From: Sabethes cyaneus
Taxonomy: Eukaryota; Arthropoda; Insecta; Diptera; Culicidae
DNA length: 64,000 bases
Direction of reading: 5' to 3'
Assembly (NCBI RefSeq): GCF_943734655.1
Contig: NC_071355.1
Coordinates: forward strand, 205,097,939-205,161,938
Under the pieces are notes generated by a model, which ran no database searches, had not been told where the DNA came from, and saw only the letters and a list, made by a program, of their open reading frames with translations. Below, piece by piece: positions 34,210 to 46,125 of the stretch. Position 1 is the first letter of the stretch. Each line of letters begins with the position of its first letter. A program made the translations under genes and the position numbers.

Positions 34210-34730
34210 TAGTGGAAACTACTTGCAAACAATGTGCGAGCAATAAGTCTGATCGTTGTTCGTTCGGTTGGCTAGCAGAAAAAGGGGGGAGACAGGAGGA
34301 GTTCTCAATTGGGATGACATCGAAAACAGATGGACCATTCCAATCAGTGTCAAGTGATGCGCACTGAAAGGGGGCTAAACTTTTCGAAATGTTTTGGCAA
34401 TGTTCCATGTTGTCTGATGATGAGTGATAGCCCCATCCAGGTTGGTTAGATTTAGAGTTAATGAAAGTCATACATACCGGGCTTTTAGGATGGGCTTAGA
34501 AAACCACAAACCACTGGCTTTAATTATAGTTAAGGGTTTTAAAAATGTCAGCAAATTCATGATGAGTCATGGTAGAGATAACGATGTGAAGAACATGATT
34601 TTACATTTTTTTAAACAGATGCTCAGGCCGAAGAGTTATGCGACTGTTACGACCCAAACACAATGCATTTGTTTTTGTAGTACGCAAATTTTCGCAAATT
34701 TGACAGGTAATCAATGGACAACTGGGTATA
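34210..34730. other. Unassigned sequence
   Basis: No recognised feature between the hypothetical ORF and the RT remnant. Confidence 0.4.
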
Positions 34731-34734
34731 ATTA

Positions 34735-35111
34735 TAATTTGTATTCTCTTCATTGAAGATCTGTGCAGTAGACTACTGCGTTCTTCTAAACTTATGTTCG
34801 CAGACGATTTAAACATATTTCGCGAAATCAAAACCTCATATGACTGCTGCGCCCTCCAGAGAGAGATCCGTTCTCTTTTACGATAGTGTAAATTGCACAG
34901 CATGCAAATCAATGCCTCAAAATGCTGGATCATACCGTACACAGTAGCTTACTTCTTGTCCATACGGTTCAGGACTTGGACATTGTCATTGACACGAAAG
35001 TTAGATTCACGGCACATGTATCCACGATTGCTGCTAAAGTATACGCAACACTCGATTTTTAGGAAAGAAACACTAACGACTTTCATGACATCTATGCGCT
35101 TAAATTGCATT
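34735..35111 (+). pseudogene. Non-LTR reverse transcriptase remnant (YADD to thumb)
   Basis: In shifted frames: LMFADDLNIFREIKTSYDCC and ALQREIRSLL, followed by QINASKCWIIPYT and a diverged thumb. This follows the order seen in the intact ORF2 at 18,630-18,960 (YADDLK, ALQQDF). It is cut off by the MITE end at 35,112. Confidence 0.65.
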
Positions 35112-35278
35112 ATTAACAGTTTTATTATGGTTTTATAGCTAGCTACAACTGTGTTTGGACTCGTATCCTCTTGGTATTGCGCAATACCACAATTAAACCA
35201 GAGGTAATGATTAATACGGCAGTAAAACCTTTATAAAATTCAAGTAAAACCAAGTGGATTTATAATTGTTACTTGGGA
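35112..35278 (-). mobile_element. One terminus of the CCCAAGTAAC element
   Basis: Reverse complement of 13,827-13,995: TAATTGTTACTTGGG at the right end, ACCAGAGGTAATGATTAATAC inside, and TAGCTAGCTA further left. Only this end is present. It directly abuts the first GGGACT array, and its terminal GGG begins the first repeat-like unit. Confidence 0.7.
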
Positions 35279-35287
35279 CTTAGAACG

Positions 35288-36160
35288 GGGACTGGGACTG
35301 GGACTGGGACTGGGACTGGGACTGGGACTGGGACTGGGACTGGGACTGGGACTGGGACTGGGACTGGGACTGGGACTGGGACTGGGACTGGGGCTGGGAC
35401 TGGGACTGGGACTGGAACTGGAACTGGGACTGGGACTGGGACTGGGACTGGGACTGGGACTGGGACTGGGACTGGGACTGGGACTGGGACTGGGACTGGG
35501 ACTGGGACTGGGACTGGGACTGGGACTGGGACTGGGACTGGGACTGGGACTGGGACTGGGACTGGGACTGGGACTGGGACTGGGACTGGGACTGGGACTG
35601 GGACTGGGACTGGGACTGGGACTGGGACTGGGACTGGGACTGGGACTGGGACTGGGACTGGGACTGGGACTGGGACTGGGACTGGGACTGGGACTGGGAC
35701 TGGGACTGGGACTGGGACTGGGACTGGGACTGGGACTGGGACTGGGACTGGGACTGGGACTGGGACTGGGACTGGGACTGGGACTGGGACTGGGACTGGG
35801 ACTGGGACTGGGACTGGGACTGGGACTGGGACTGGGACTGGGACTGGGACTGGGACTGGGACTGGGACTGGGACTGGGACTGGGACTGGGACTGGGACTG
35901 GGACTGGGACTGGGACTGGGACTGGGACTGGGACTGGGACTGGGACTGGGACTGGGACTGGGACTGGGACTGGGACTGGGACTGGGACTGGGACTGGGAC
36001 TGGGACTGGGACTGGGACTGGGACTGGGACTGGGACTGGGACTGGGACTGGGACTGGGACTGGGACTGGGACTGGGACTGGGACTGGGACTGGGACTGGG
36101 ACTGGGACTGGGACTGGGACTGGGACTGGGACTGGGACTGGGACTGGGACTGGGACTGGG
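35288..36160. repeat. (GGGACT)n array 1, ~145 units
   Basis: About 873 bases of hexanucleotide repeat. Variants sit near the left edge: one GGGGCT-type unit at about 35,391 and two GGAACT units at about 35,412-35,424. Every rotation on both strands lacks stops, producing artefact frames (Gly-Thr, Asp-Trp, Ser-Pro, Val-Pro, Ser-Gln). Confidence 0.95.
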
Positions 36161-36242
36161 AATGGGGCATAGCTGAAAAGTACTAAGCATGCCGATTGCA
36201 TTTGTACTTAAAATTCCGTTGGTAAACTTATTTACGACGTTC
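36161..36242. repeat. ~80-bp spacer, copy 1
   Basis: Contains AGCTGAAAAGTACTAAGCAT and AAAATTCCGTTGGTAAAC. A near-identical copy (about 5 changes in 75 bases) follows array 2 at 37,200-37,277. Confidence 0.9.
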
Positions 36243-37199
36243 GACTGGGACTGGGACTGGGACTGGAACTGGAACTGGGACTGGGACTGGGACTGGGACT
36301 GGGACTGGGACTGGGACTGGGACTGGGACTGGGACTGGGACTGGGACTGGGACTGGGACTGGGACTGGGACTGGGACTGGGACTGGGACTGGGACTGGGA
36401 CTGGGACTGGGACTGGGACTGGGACTGGGACTGGGACTGGGACTGGGACTGGGACTGGGACTGGGACTGGGACTGGGACTGGGACTGGGACTGGGACTGG
36501 GACTGGGACTGGGACTGGGACTGGGACTGGGACTGGGACTGGGACTGGGACTGGGACTGGGACTGGGACTGGGACTGGGACTGGGACTGGGACTGGGACT
36601 GGGACTGGGACTGGGACTGGGACTGGGACTGGGACTGGGACTGGGACTGGGACTGGGACTGGGACTGGGACTGGGACTGGGACTGGGACTGGGACTGGGA
36701 CTGGGACTGGGACTGGGACTGGGACTGGGACTGGGACTGGGACTGGGACTGGGACTGGGACTGGGACTGGGACTGGGACTGGGACTGGGACTGGGACTGG
36801 GACTGGGACTGGGACTGGGACTGGGACTGGGACTGGGACTGGGACTGGGACTGGGACTGGGACTGGGACTGGGACTGGGACTGGGACTGGGACTGGGACT
36901 GGGACTGGGACTGGGACTGGGACTGGGACTGGGACTGGGACTGGGACTGGGACTGGGACTGGGACTGGGACTGGGACTGGGACTGGGACTGGGACTGGGA
37001 CTGGGACTGGGACTGGGACTGGGACTGGGACTGGGACTGGGACTGGGACTGGGACTGGGACTGGGACTGGGACTGGGACTGGGACTGGGACTGGGACTGG
37101 GACTGGGACTGGGACTGGGACTGGGACTGGGACTGGGACTGGGACTGGGACTGGGACTGCGACTGGAACTGCGACTGGAACTGGAACTGGGACTGGGGA
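36243..37199. repeat. (GGGACT)n array 2, ~159 units
   Basis: About 957 bases of the same hexanucleotide. Variant GGAACT units occur near the left edge (about 36,264-36,275). GCGACT/GGAACT variants cluster at the right edge (about 37,160-37,190), while the middle is homogeneous. Confidence 0.95.
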
Positions 37200-37277
37200 C
37201 TTAGCTGAAAAGTACTAAGCATGCCGATTGCATTTGTAGCTAAAATTCCGTTGGTAAACTCATTTACACCGTTCGAC
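37200..37277. repeat. ~80-bp spacer, copy 2
   Basis: Second copy of the spacer. With array 2 it defines a higher-order unit: spacer plus hexanucleotide array. Confidence 0.9.
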
Positions 37278-37790
37278 GTAAGCCGACAACATCCTACACT
37301 TTTACCGATCGTACCAAACGTTCCCAGATGCCCCCCATGTATAGTTGGAATTAGGGAACTAATGGTAAGAAGTGCCAAGTGCTGGTTGAGCTCAAGACGC
37401 TCTTGTTTTAGTTGAGTTTTATTTTCGTCATATCATTTCATGCACTAAGGAAGCCTCATTTCGTCACCCAGATTCTGATTGGAATGTTACGCCAATCCAT
37501 ATTTCGAGTCACTTTTAATTTATTAGCTGCTCTGAACACCGTTTAAAATTCTTCGTGTGATTCGTTCTCCATACAAGTCGGCACAAGCATTATTTTAATT
37601 CCTACGTTCCCTGTCAGTTATACCATAACTTTTTTTATTAGTGGTGCTGATGATGAGTCCATTGCTTCAATCCATTCATCGCCACGAGGTTTACTGAGGT
37701 CTCAGTCACTATTGATTTGGATCTATCAACTTCATTTGGAGTGTCAACTTCATCGGTTTCGAAGGAAAAACATATTCATGTATTATTAGC
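37278..37790. other. Unassigned sequence
   Basis: Right flank of the GGGACT locus; no recognisable feature. Confidence 0.4.
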
Positions 37791-37885
37791 TACAGCCGAT
37801 TTCACCCAACTGTATCGTACGTCGTCTTGAAATCCGCAAACAGATGATGAATCTGCAAGTTGCACAGTTGCACACTTGGAGACTT
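37790..37885 (-). pseudogene. Short RTE-like RT fragment
   Basis: The minus strand reads LQIHHLFADFKTTYDTV, the first catalytic region of an RTE reverse transcriptase; no other motif is found. Confidence 0.55.
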
Positions 37886-37944
37886 CCGTGCCTAGGCTGG
37901 GGCATATTATTGTAAATTCGTTTTCAGTTTCCTATCCAATGGTG

Positions 37945-38120
37945 AAATTGCCATTTAAGTCCAACTTCAAGTCCAATCCCAAAACCAACTTCAAATCCGA
38001 TTTGAAGTAAAATTTTAAATCCCATTTCAATTTTGATTTTCAACCAGTCCAATATTAAGTTTAATTTGAAATCCAATTCCGAATATAATTTTAAGTCTAA
38101 TTTCCAGTTTAATTTAAAGT
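37945..38120. repeat. Degenerate ~12-bp minisatellite (AAGTCCAATTTC-like)
   Basis: Repeating AAGTCCAA(C/T)TTC-type units with heavy divergence. The same motif family appears at 38,755-38,825 and 63,240-63,610. Confidence 0.65.
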
Positions 38121-38346
38121 TCGCAGTTAGCACCAAATCGTACATAAATAGCCGAAAATTATCGTAAATACCTCTTAACAAATTCGGAATCGTAGTTAAA
38201 GCTTAATAAAGTCCGCCCAGGTTGATTTTCAGTCGTATATAATATATAACATATAACAGCTGACACACATACGATTTTCAGCACAGAATTGTATAGCAGT
38301 ACGAAGCGGGTCGGGTTTAATCGGATATTATCGTATATAATTACCA

Positions 38347-38533
38347 CTTGGATTTTTTTCCCGGCTTAATCAGTCTCAAAAATGTCAAAAACGAGTTTGT
38401 TCTCTACATCCGACAGAGGAATTTTCTATCCCTCTGAAAAAGATGAAATAAATCGTCGAAACTGTCGGATGTAGCGAACAAACTCGTTTTTGACATTTTT
38501 GAGACTGATTAAGCCGGGAAAAAAAATTCCAAG
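38347..38533. mobile_element. Near-perfect hairpin MITE, ~70-bp arms
   Basis: The left arm (CTTGG...CCCGGCTTAATCAGTCTC...ACATCCGACAG) and the right arm are reverse complements with very few differences. The loop spans about 38,417-38,462. Flanks give no clear TSD because A/T runs join the arm ends. The transcript would fold into a long stem. Confidence 0.8.
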
Positions 38534-38917
38534 AATTAAATCCTAACAGTCGACAAACATATAGTTATAATTACTACTTAAATGGATGAAATGCGTATAT
38601 TTATTCCTCATCACGTATATTGCCTCCAAAATAGCACGGATGTGCCAATTTTACGCATCAAATACGACTTATTAGCAAGTAAATATGTACGTAATACTGA
38701 TTTTTAACTTTTATATACATATAAAAATGCTAGCTGGGTAAAGCCGCAAGTCCAAATTACTATAAATTCAAGTTTAAATTTAAATTTAAGTTTCCAAGGA
38801 TGCTTTCTAGTTCAGTTTCAGGTTTCATTGTAAGTCCAATTACATCTGGAAGTAGAAGTTTTCAACCTAATTGGCCGGTATTGTTCTGCCAAGTAAAAAT
38901 AGATCCACCGTCCTAAA

Positions 38918-39128
38918 AAAAAGCAAAGCCTGGGTGCTAATTCTGTTATTGAAAATTGACGTTCTGTTTTTATATGACAGACTTCGCAACCAGCTGTTAG
39001 AATACAGGACAGTGCGGGGTCTGTGCTACGAGTGCTATTGACTCTAAAAGCCTCTCCCAGCCGAGATTCGAACATACCACGACCAGCTTATTAGACCAGC
39101 ATCTTACCTCGAGGCCAACTGGGAGGCA
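38918..39128 (-). mobile_element. tRNA-derived SINE (family 1), copy 2
   Basis: Reverse orientation of the SINE at 26.7 kb. Box B (TGTTCGAATCTCGGCTGGGA), the GTCAATAG body and a TTAGCACCCAGGCTTTGCTT tail are all present, with a T-run at the plus-strand left as its A-rich end. Confidence 0.7.
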
Positions 39129-39154
39129 ATCCTAGGATTCGCCATCCTAGGATT

Positions 39155-39400
39155 ACTTGATTTTTTTCAGGCTAAACCACGGTCTAAACAGAATTGGAAC
39201 AGGAGAGGAGGGGAAAGAGCGGAAAGCGGGTAAGGAAGGGTCGTTGAAGCAACTGCTTAAAAAGTTGTGCATTGCTACTTTTTTCCAAGCTTGGGAATCC
39301 GCGGATCGAACCAAGCTGTAATCCTTCCAGGCCCTCCAATTAGGTACTTGCTGACAAAAGACCCCGCAAACTGTCTCTGATAGTGATATTTGGGTCAATC
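39155..39400 (-). mobile_element. SINE family 2, 3' portion
   Basis: On the minus strand, AGCTTGGTTCGATCC and CTTTCCGCTCTTTCCCCTCC match the body of the SINE at 45.6-46.1 kb. An A-tail corresponds to the plus-strand T run at 39,160-39,167. Confidence 0.6.
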
Positions 39401-39624
39401 ATTTCTCGAGCGTGACTTGATGTTGCTAGTTCCAACATAGCTTCAGCACATTTGAAGGAATAGAATCGGCCAGATGAAACCAGAATGACTCAATAACTCA
39501 AACGATAATACATTATTTTGTAAATGATATAAAAGTTATAAAATTGGGATAAAAAAATTTCACAAATATTGTACAAATAAGATATAGCTAAGACAGAAAT
39601 ATTATACAAATGAAGTCACACAGA

Positions 39625-39930
39625 AATAAGCATAAGCATAGGATACCGCCCGTGTGCTGCTACTCCGCTATTGACCAGGACCGATGAAAATTGAAAAATG
39701 ATGGCTGGAAAAAGCATGCTTGGAACAGCACACCGTTCCTCATTGTGCAACCTTATCAGGTCCCTGCGTGCTGATCAATATCTACGCCGATTGTCCGAAT
39801 GCGGGTCCTGGTGGGATGTGAAGGAATGTTAGTCCAATACTTGTTGCTACTAAAGACCAGGGAATCCTCTGCATCTTCACAAACATTACGGGAAACGAAC
39901 TGTTGTTAGTAGAAGGGGGAGCTAGATGAA
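39625..39930 (+). repeat. Dispersed repeat shared with 10.5 kb
   Basis: Starts AATAAGCATAAGCATAGGAT and includes GTGCTGCTACTCCGC. The right part matches 10,540-10,690. It resembles an abundant Aedes-type middle-repetitive sequence (from memory, not verified). Confidence 0.5.
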
Positions 39931-41900
39931 GATCCAATTTAATTGAAATGTAATTGGTCGAAAACTACGCGCGGTATTGGTTGGGAATAATGCAACAAAC
40001 GAGGCACAAAAACAAACGATGCCAAATTGCCATACGAAACACTACTCGTTATGTAAACATCATTTATTTGAAACTTATCTGGATATTCGAAAATTTTCTT
40101 GTAGCCAGTAATTACAAAAAATAAGATTACAAATACACCCCTTTTTTGTAAATTTAGTCAAATTAATAAATTTAATATAATGTAATGGTACTATCATAAA
40201 CAACCATGATTTGTTAACTTATATCGAAAAATATTATGCACATGCAAGATTTACGGTGGCTTGAAATCCACCTGAAAATTAAAAACCAGGACCAATAAAA
40301 CGAGTCAATATAGTCCCTAAGTTGATAAGCATTACCTCTTACCAACGCTAATTCAAAAGTGAAACAAAAATAATAGACAAAGTGATCAAAAATACAAACA
40401 TGATACAAAATTCTCCCAGTTGGTCTCAAAATACGACGCTTTTAACAAATCACAAATTTAACAAATCAGTCATCTTGTGTTCAAATCTCGGCTGGGAGAG
40501 GCTGTTAGCATGAATAGTAATGGTCTTACGTTGCTCCCTTGAGGAACTGCGGATTGATTGCAAATGCAATGGAGCCAAATTCAATTGAGAGTTGTCGATT
40601 TGTTGGGTAAGTCTGAAACCAGCACACGAACCGATTGGAAGCTCCGGTTAAGTTTCCAAAGCAGAATTTGGTGGTAATTGCGATGTTTGTCATCAATGGT
40701 TTTGTTATTTATTCAGATGAAAAATTTCATATAACTCCAGATTAAAATTAGAAAATACATTAGGCCCTAAATGCGAACAAAAAAGGCATGACCCTTCTAT
40801 TAAACTTGATACCAATATGGCCATACAAGCAAAGCGTTACGTTTCGCTTGTTCTTTCGATCAGCTATAGGATTTTTGCAAAATTCATGTTTTGCAAACTA
40901 TGACCGTTCGAGCTGAAAGTGAAAAGTGGGTGCTTGTTTAACTGAATCTATTCGCCTAGCACGTCGGTCGGTCGCCGGTTACCACACCACATGGTAATCT
41001 TTCACAGCAAGCGGACATAAACTATGCATCGCACGGCAGTGAAATTTTGTATGCATATGGTTTAGTATTTAATATTGAATGAACGGTGGCTCTGGTTGGT
41101 TGGCTATGAATTTTTACGTGAAATAAGTTTCCGCGTTGCTCACGTTTTACTGCATTGTGGATAAAATCTGCACTGGGTTCCCCCCTCGAACGAGGGGCGC
41201 GCTGGCTGGGCGTAGTCCTGAACAGTGCTGATTGACAATTGTCTATAGAAGCGAAGCACAAGTCACTTTGGAGAATGTAGATTTCATTGTGGTACTCACA
41301 TAGAAGATGATAAATGAGAGGAAAACTCTTTTAGTCATAGCATCTAGTCACGTACGGAGAAAGCGTGACTAAATTTGTTTGTCACATTAGTTCTTCACTG
41401 CTAAATCAAATGAAGCTCTTTGATTTTAATTAAAACTAGACAAAATAGAGCCATGGAAATTCCATGATGGAATATTTGTAGCTGAAAAAACGTAGCCTTT
41501 AGCAAACTGATACTACTCTAACTGGCAGTAAATGTGGCTTTTGATGGAAAGAAGATTCAAGTTGTTCCATATGTTATGCAAAGACTACATTTTAAGCCAT
41601 CTTTTTATGTACGATTATTACAATGATCTATGCAGTGTAATTCCACCACTTACTCATGCAAGCACACACGGGCAAAACAACAGAAGAGGATAACAAATTC
41701 ATGTTCGCTTCGACATATATTAAATTGCCAGCCACATCGGTGTCACAGGCGATATATTTGGTAGTATTTTTTTTTGATTCTAAATTGCGGAACCTGGTCC
41801 CAGCAGGTGATAAATGATATGGGTGTCAAACGGTTCAGTATCAAGCCGCTTCACGCCCGTTATCCAGTGACACGTGAGAGTAGTGGTAACAGAAAGGTGC
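39930..41900. other. Mostly unassigned; SINE fragment at 40.48 kb
   Basis: At 40,476-40,545 a fragment of SINE family 1 (TTCAAATCTCGGCTGGGAGA) is visible. Otherwise no recognised feature. Confidence 0.5.
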
Positions 41901-44150
41901 TGCCACTGACTGGCATTTAGATGGGCGTCAGTGTCGGCGTCGTCGTCGTCGTTCTCGTCCTCGTCGTCGACGTCGTTTATACTTTTGTGTTGAGGAAGCT
42001 GCTGGGAAGGGTAAAGCTATCGTCTTAGAATCGTTAGCTACTCCGTAAGTGCGCTTGTGTGTGTTTGTTTGTAGTTTGAATGAGAAGAAATGGTGCTGAC
42101 ATTTCAGGGTCCTCGAGACCATCAGATCAGCCGATCCACCAAGCCATGCTGATGAATATGCCAGAGTGGTGCGAGACAAAATAAGTAAAGTGCTGAATCT
42201 TCTTGCTTTATCATTATTGCACCCAAGTGGAAGATTACCTTCTTGGAATGGGAGAGTGAAAGACAATTTTCGACAAATAAAAGCTCTTGGTGTGGCAGGC
42301 CAGCGACACTTGGCCGTTCTGCTCATCGAGATCCGCATTTATCCCCGTCACGTATCTTTCGGAACTGGTTTTATAGATGTAATACAAGTAATAACATAAC
42401 CTTTTTCACACAGTCAAACATATTGACATTTTCTGTTGGAAATCCTTCGACTTGGTTTTATCACATTATCTACGAACTGCTTTTATCTCAATCATGAGAG
42501 CAATACTGACTTTTCAAGCTTCCATCACATTAACATTTTGGATGGTAGAAAAGCTGATATATTCTGAACTTTTTTGTCTCGAATTTAGTTTTGGACTTTG
42601 TCCTTGTTAACAAGACATGCGCTATCTTTTAAAAGCTCTCGAGAAAATGCAAATCGTAACACAGATGCAACCGTAACTAGAACTAAGTTTTGCTTCCCAC
42701 GAGTGCCCTTGGGGTACGGTTGCTACAGTGAGACTCGAGAATGCAAGATAACTTCCGCATTTTCCCCTTCGTTGCTGGCTGTTAAAAGTTAAAACAGATG
42801 AAAAACAGATGATAAATTACGGAAAGATGTTTTTATCGATATAGTTTGGTTGGATGCTTTTCTAACTTTCCGGCAGGAAGATTTATGAGAAAATGGTTTG
42901 ATTTAAAATACCATTCCGTTTGAAATACATACGATATTCACTGCAGTTGCTTTCTGTTATCGAAATTATTATCAATACTTGGAATTCTAAAATTATCATT
43001 TACAAATGGAGTTAGTTTGCATCACATCAGCTTTCAACTTCATAAGGTCCCCGTGGGTGATTTGCTTCCCGTTTCCAGGCTTAACTGGCATCACCTAGCA
43101 ACTTTGCTCTGTTCACGCCACCGTTGGTACACACCAAACAACAAACAAAGTGGATACCACTAACCAATAACAAAAATAGGAAAAGGTAAATTTCAACTGA
43201 AACAAGCTTTCAAAAAGAAAAGACGACACTCAAATTTATTTAATCATCGCAGTCAGTGTGTTTCAAAAGCGAGCGTATACCACTTAGACTTACATTTGGG
43301 TCGGTCGGTAATGGGAAGCGCTACCGCGCCGTTTGGAGAAAAACTTTTTCCCAAAAAGTTCTTTCTCTTCCGCCCACTGGGAAACGCGACAGATAGCGGC
43401 AGTCGGGCTTCCGTGTTCCGGCTCTTGGTAGGTAGCTAAGGTACCTACGTTAACATGAAGGTATAAAGCAAATGCGATCAAATATTCTCAACTCTGGCAG
43501 CTTTTCTTTTTTCCGTGAAGTAGCTAAATCCCAACCATCGCACTCAGCATGTGCACGTGGCATGATGACAGCGAAGCGAAACGGTGGGCAAACGGGATGG
43601 CGAGGAAGGGGAAAGGAAACTGGAGAAACTTTGTTGTTTCTTTGATGCTAATTAATTATTTCTTTCATCAAGTTGGAGTATCCTGGGTTGTGACATACTT
43701 AAATAACTCTCCTCGCGGCGGCGGCAGGTCACATCACGTCGATCGTAACAAGATGGACTGCCAGCGGCATACCTGTCAAGATTGTTCGGTGTTCTATAAT
43801 TTATCGCATTGATTCGCGTCCTTCGAAACAATTTTGGGTATGATTTTACAGGTAGAGGATGTTTAAAGCAATCAATCATGATAGCTTCATTTCCCGCAGA
43901 GCTTCAAATCATTTAGAAAAAGTGAAAATGTTGCTTCCTAATAAATTAATATAACAGAAACACAACAAATCCATAAAGTAGTCAAACAAAAATGCTCAAT
44001 CTCATTAAAAATGAAAAAGAAAAAAAACAAGGTTGGTATCCTACCCGGAAGATAAATATTTTTAAGTTCAAACAGTATCGATTATTGTCTGGGATTTGTC
44101 GACTGGAATTACATGTGATTGTAACCTGGCAGTTCAGTAAATTATCCATC
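41900..44150. other. Unassigned, GC-balanced sequence
   Basis: Contains a CGTCGTCGTC-type triplet run at about 41,935-41,972. Minus-strand translation of that run gives an Arg-rich artefact. No recognised genes or repeats; it may be single-copy DNA. Confidence 0.4.
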
Positions 44151-44159
44151 AGTAATGCC

Positions 44160-44226
44160 ACATCTACGGATTTATCTACGGAATTGTCTACGGACCTACG
44201 GATCAAGTGCTCAAATCTACGGATTT
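44160..44226. repeat. Short 'CTACGGATT' tandem cluster
   Basis: Five CTACGGA motifs within about 70 bases, unevenly spaced. Confidence 0.6.
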
Positions 44227-44424
44227 TCATAAACTTTGCGTAAAAGATTTAAAGTTTCGTTTAGTGGCAAAAGTTACGAGTACGCTACATGCCATGAACA
44301 ATATCCCGAAAAGCATAACTTAATTCTTTCTGAGAAAAAGAAACGAACAGTATACTTTTCTTTAATGAGAAGTACATTTAATCCTTCAGAAAGTGATGAA
44401 AAGATGACTATAATATACAAATAA

Positions 44425-45285
44425 TAGAAAAGACAACGATGAGACAACGAAAGACAGCGGAATGATGGCGGAAATGTGAATAGAAGTCAATGGAAAGACT
44501 GTGAAGAAGACTGTGATGGAAAGATGGCAAAAATACGATAAAACGACGACAAAAACCTGCAACAAAACACACGTCGAAAAAATGGGGAAGAAACATTTAA
44601 AAACTATCGAATAGGCGATGAAACATGCAAAAAAAGACTACGAAAAGATGGCGAATATATCATCAAAAAACGGCGAAAGAACAACGAAAAAACAAGAACG
44701 ACATGACAAGAGAGATGACAAAAAGACCACGAAAAGACAATAAAAATATAACTGAGAAATGACAATGAGACAACGAATACGGAGAAAAGGCAGTAAAGAG
44801 ATTACAAAGAGACGACTTAATGGTTCCGAAAAAGCAATGATAATATGACGAACAGACAATGCAAGGTGTCGGAAAGACCATGAAAGAACAATGAAATGAC
44901 AGCAAATAATTGACGAACAAGCAATGAAATGCCTGCGAAAAGATATGACGAAGAAGTGAAGACAAGTAGGCGAAAAGTCGAAAGTCGACAAAAATTCGGT
45001 TAAAAGACGCAAAAAAAATGTTACAAACAGCGACAAAAATGCCATACCAAACGGCGAAAAGACTATAAATAGATGTATGCTAAAGGTATTGGAGAAATAA
45101 TTAAAAGTCAGCAAAACAGTAACAGTTTATGCCAAAAAAGACACTAATGACGATGCCAAAAACGCCACAAAAAGCAATAAAAAATAACAAACAAATCACT
45201 GAAAAGAGACAAAAGGACGATGACAGAATACCAGATGTTATAAATAACGTAAAACGACCAACAAACGTTAAAAGACAACAAAAAA
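44425..45285. repeat. Purine-rich degenerate minisatellite block
   Basis: About 860 bases of A/G-rich sequence built from variants of GA(C)AACGAAAAGAC and GATGGCGAAAA-type units. The strong strand asymmetry makes minus-strand frames look like long Phe/Ser/Leu-rich membrane proteins; these are artefacts. Confidence 0.65.
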
Positions 45286-45291
45286 CGAGAT

Positions 45292-45420
45292 GCATGGGTC
45301 GAACCAAGCTATAATTCGGATTCGGATTCGAACCCACAACATCCTCCAGGGCATGCGAGTCGCTGGTACCCATGTACCTTTGAACCGCAAAGGCGCTGGC
45401 CAAAAGAAAACTGCACAACC
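45292..45420 (-). mobile_element. SINE family 2, head fragment
   Basis: The minus strand shows a tRNA-like head with GTGGGTTCGAATCC (box B) followed by TTATAGCTTGGTTCGACCCA, matching the plus-strand copy at 45.99-46.04 kb. Confidence 0.6.
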
Positions 45421-45539
45421 CACTTATTAAGGTAGCGACGTATCTGGTTGAGTTATTTTTAGACACAAATTGTGCCTCTTCCTCCGTCTACTGTAGAAAC
45501 AACCAACCGAGAAGTTCTAATGTAACCTTGTTTTTACTG

Positions 45540-46125
45540 GCGGGACGACGACGCTATGCAGGCCCTTGCGGTTTGCAAGGTGTTGCGTGTGACGCTGTTC
45601 GTCTGTCAGCGTGTTAGCCGCGATTCTCATCGTGGGTTTTCGGGGAAACGCTCCGTTCCTATGAAATAGACCAAACCTCGTGTTGCCCTGACGGGTGTTG
45701 TGGGCAGGGATGCCACATATCTGTGTTTTTTGTTGGAAAAATCTGATAATCTGTACGGCGAGGAAAAATATCTGTGCAAAAATCTGTCCAATACAAAACA
45801 ATGAGAGTGAAAGAGATAGAGAGTCATTTTGCTGACTATTTTCTTCTCTTTCACTCTCATGTAAAAGCTCAAAAATCTGTTTAATCTGTGTAATTTGGCG
45901 TAAATCTGTATTCTACGCATACAGATTCTGTACAGGCGATTTCTTTCAAATATCTGTTAAACACAGAATAATCTGTGCATGTGGCAACCCTGGTTGTGGG
46001 TTCGAATCCGGTTATAGTCTCAGATTATAGCTTGGTTCGACCCATGTACCTTCCAGCATTGGACAAAAGGTAGGAGTCACAACGCCCCTTTCCGCTCTTT
46101 CCCCTCCAATCCAAAAAAAAATTTC
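45540..46125 (+). mobile_element. SINE family 2, split by a hAT-like MITE
   Basis: The box B region GTTGTGGGTTCGAATCCGG is duplicated as an 8-bp TSD around the insertion at 45,705-45,992. The body then continues with TTATAGCTTGGTTCGACCCA and TTTCCGCTCTTTCCCCTCC and ends in an A-run at about 46,113-46,121. The 5' start is uncertain. Confidence 0.6.
45705..45992. mobile_element. 288-bp hAT-like MITE, TSD GTTGTGGG
   Basis: TIRs CAGGGATGCCACATATCTGT and the reverse complement of GTGGCAACCCTG. A perfect 8-bp duplication GTTGTGGG lies at 45,697-45,704 and 45,993-46,000. 8-bp TSDs and CAGGG ends are typical of the hAT superfamily. The interior is AT-rich with repeated AATCTGT motifs and is non-coding. 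Confidence 0.85.

Noticed and set aside
35240..37378. 712-residue Ser-Gln/Ser-Pro ORF and Gly-Thr, Asp-Trp, Val-Pro ORFs
   Set aside because: GGGACT repeats are stop-free on both strands. The long minus frame starts at a TTG and its only non-repeat parts are the duplicated spacer and flanks.
41928..42338. Arg-rich C-terminal ORF
   Set aside because: The Arg run is a CGTCGT triplet repeat read on the minus strand; the rest has no motif.
44638..45114. Phe/Ser/Leu-rich minus-strand ORFs resembling membrane proteins
   Set aside because: Artefact of the purine-rich minisatellite read on its pyrimidine strand.
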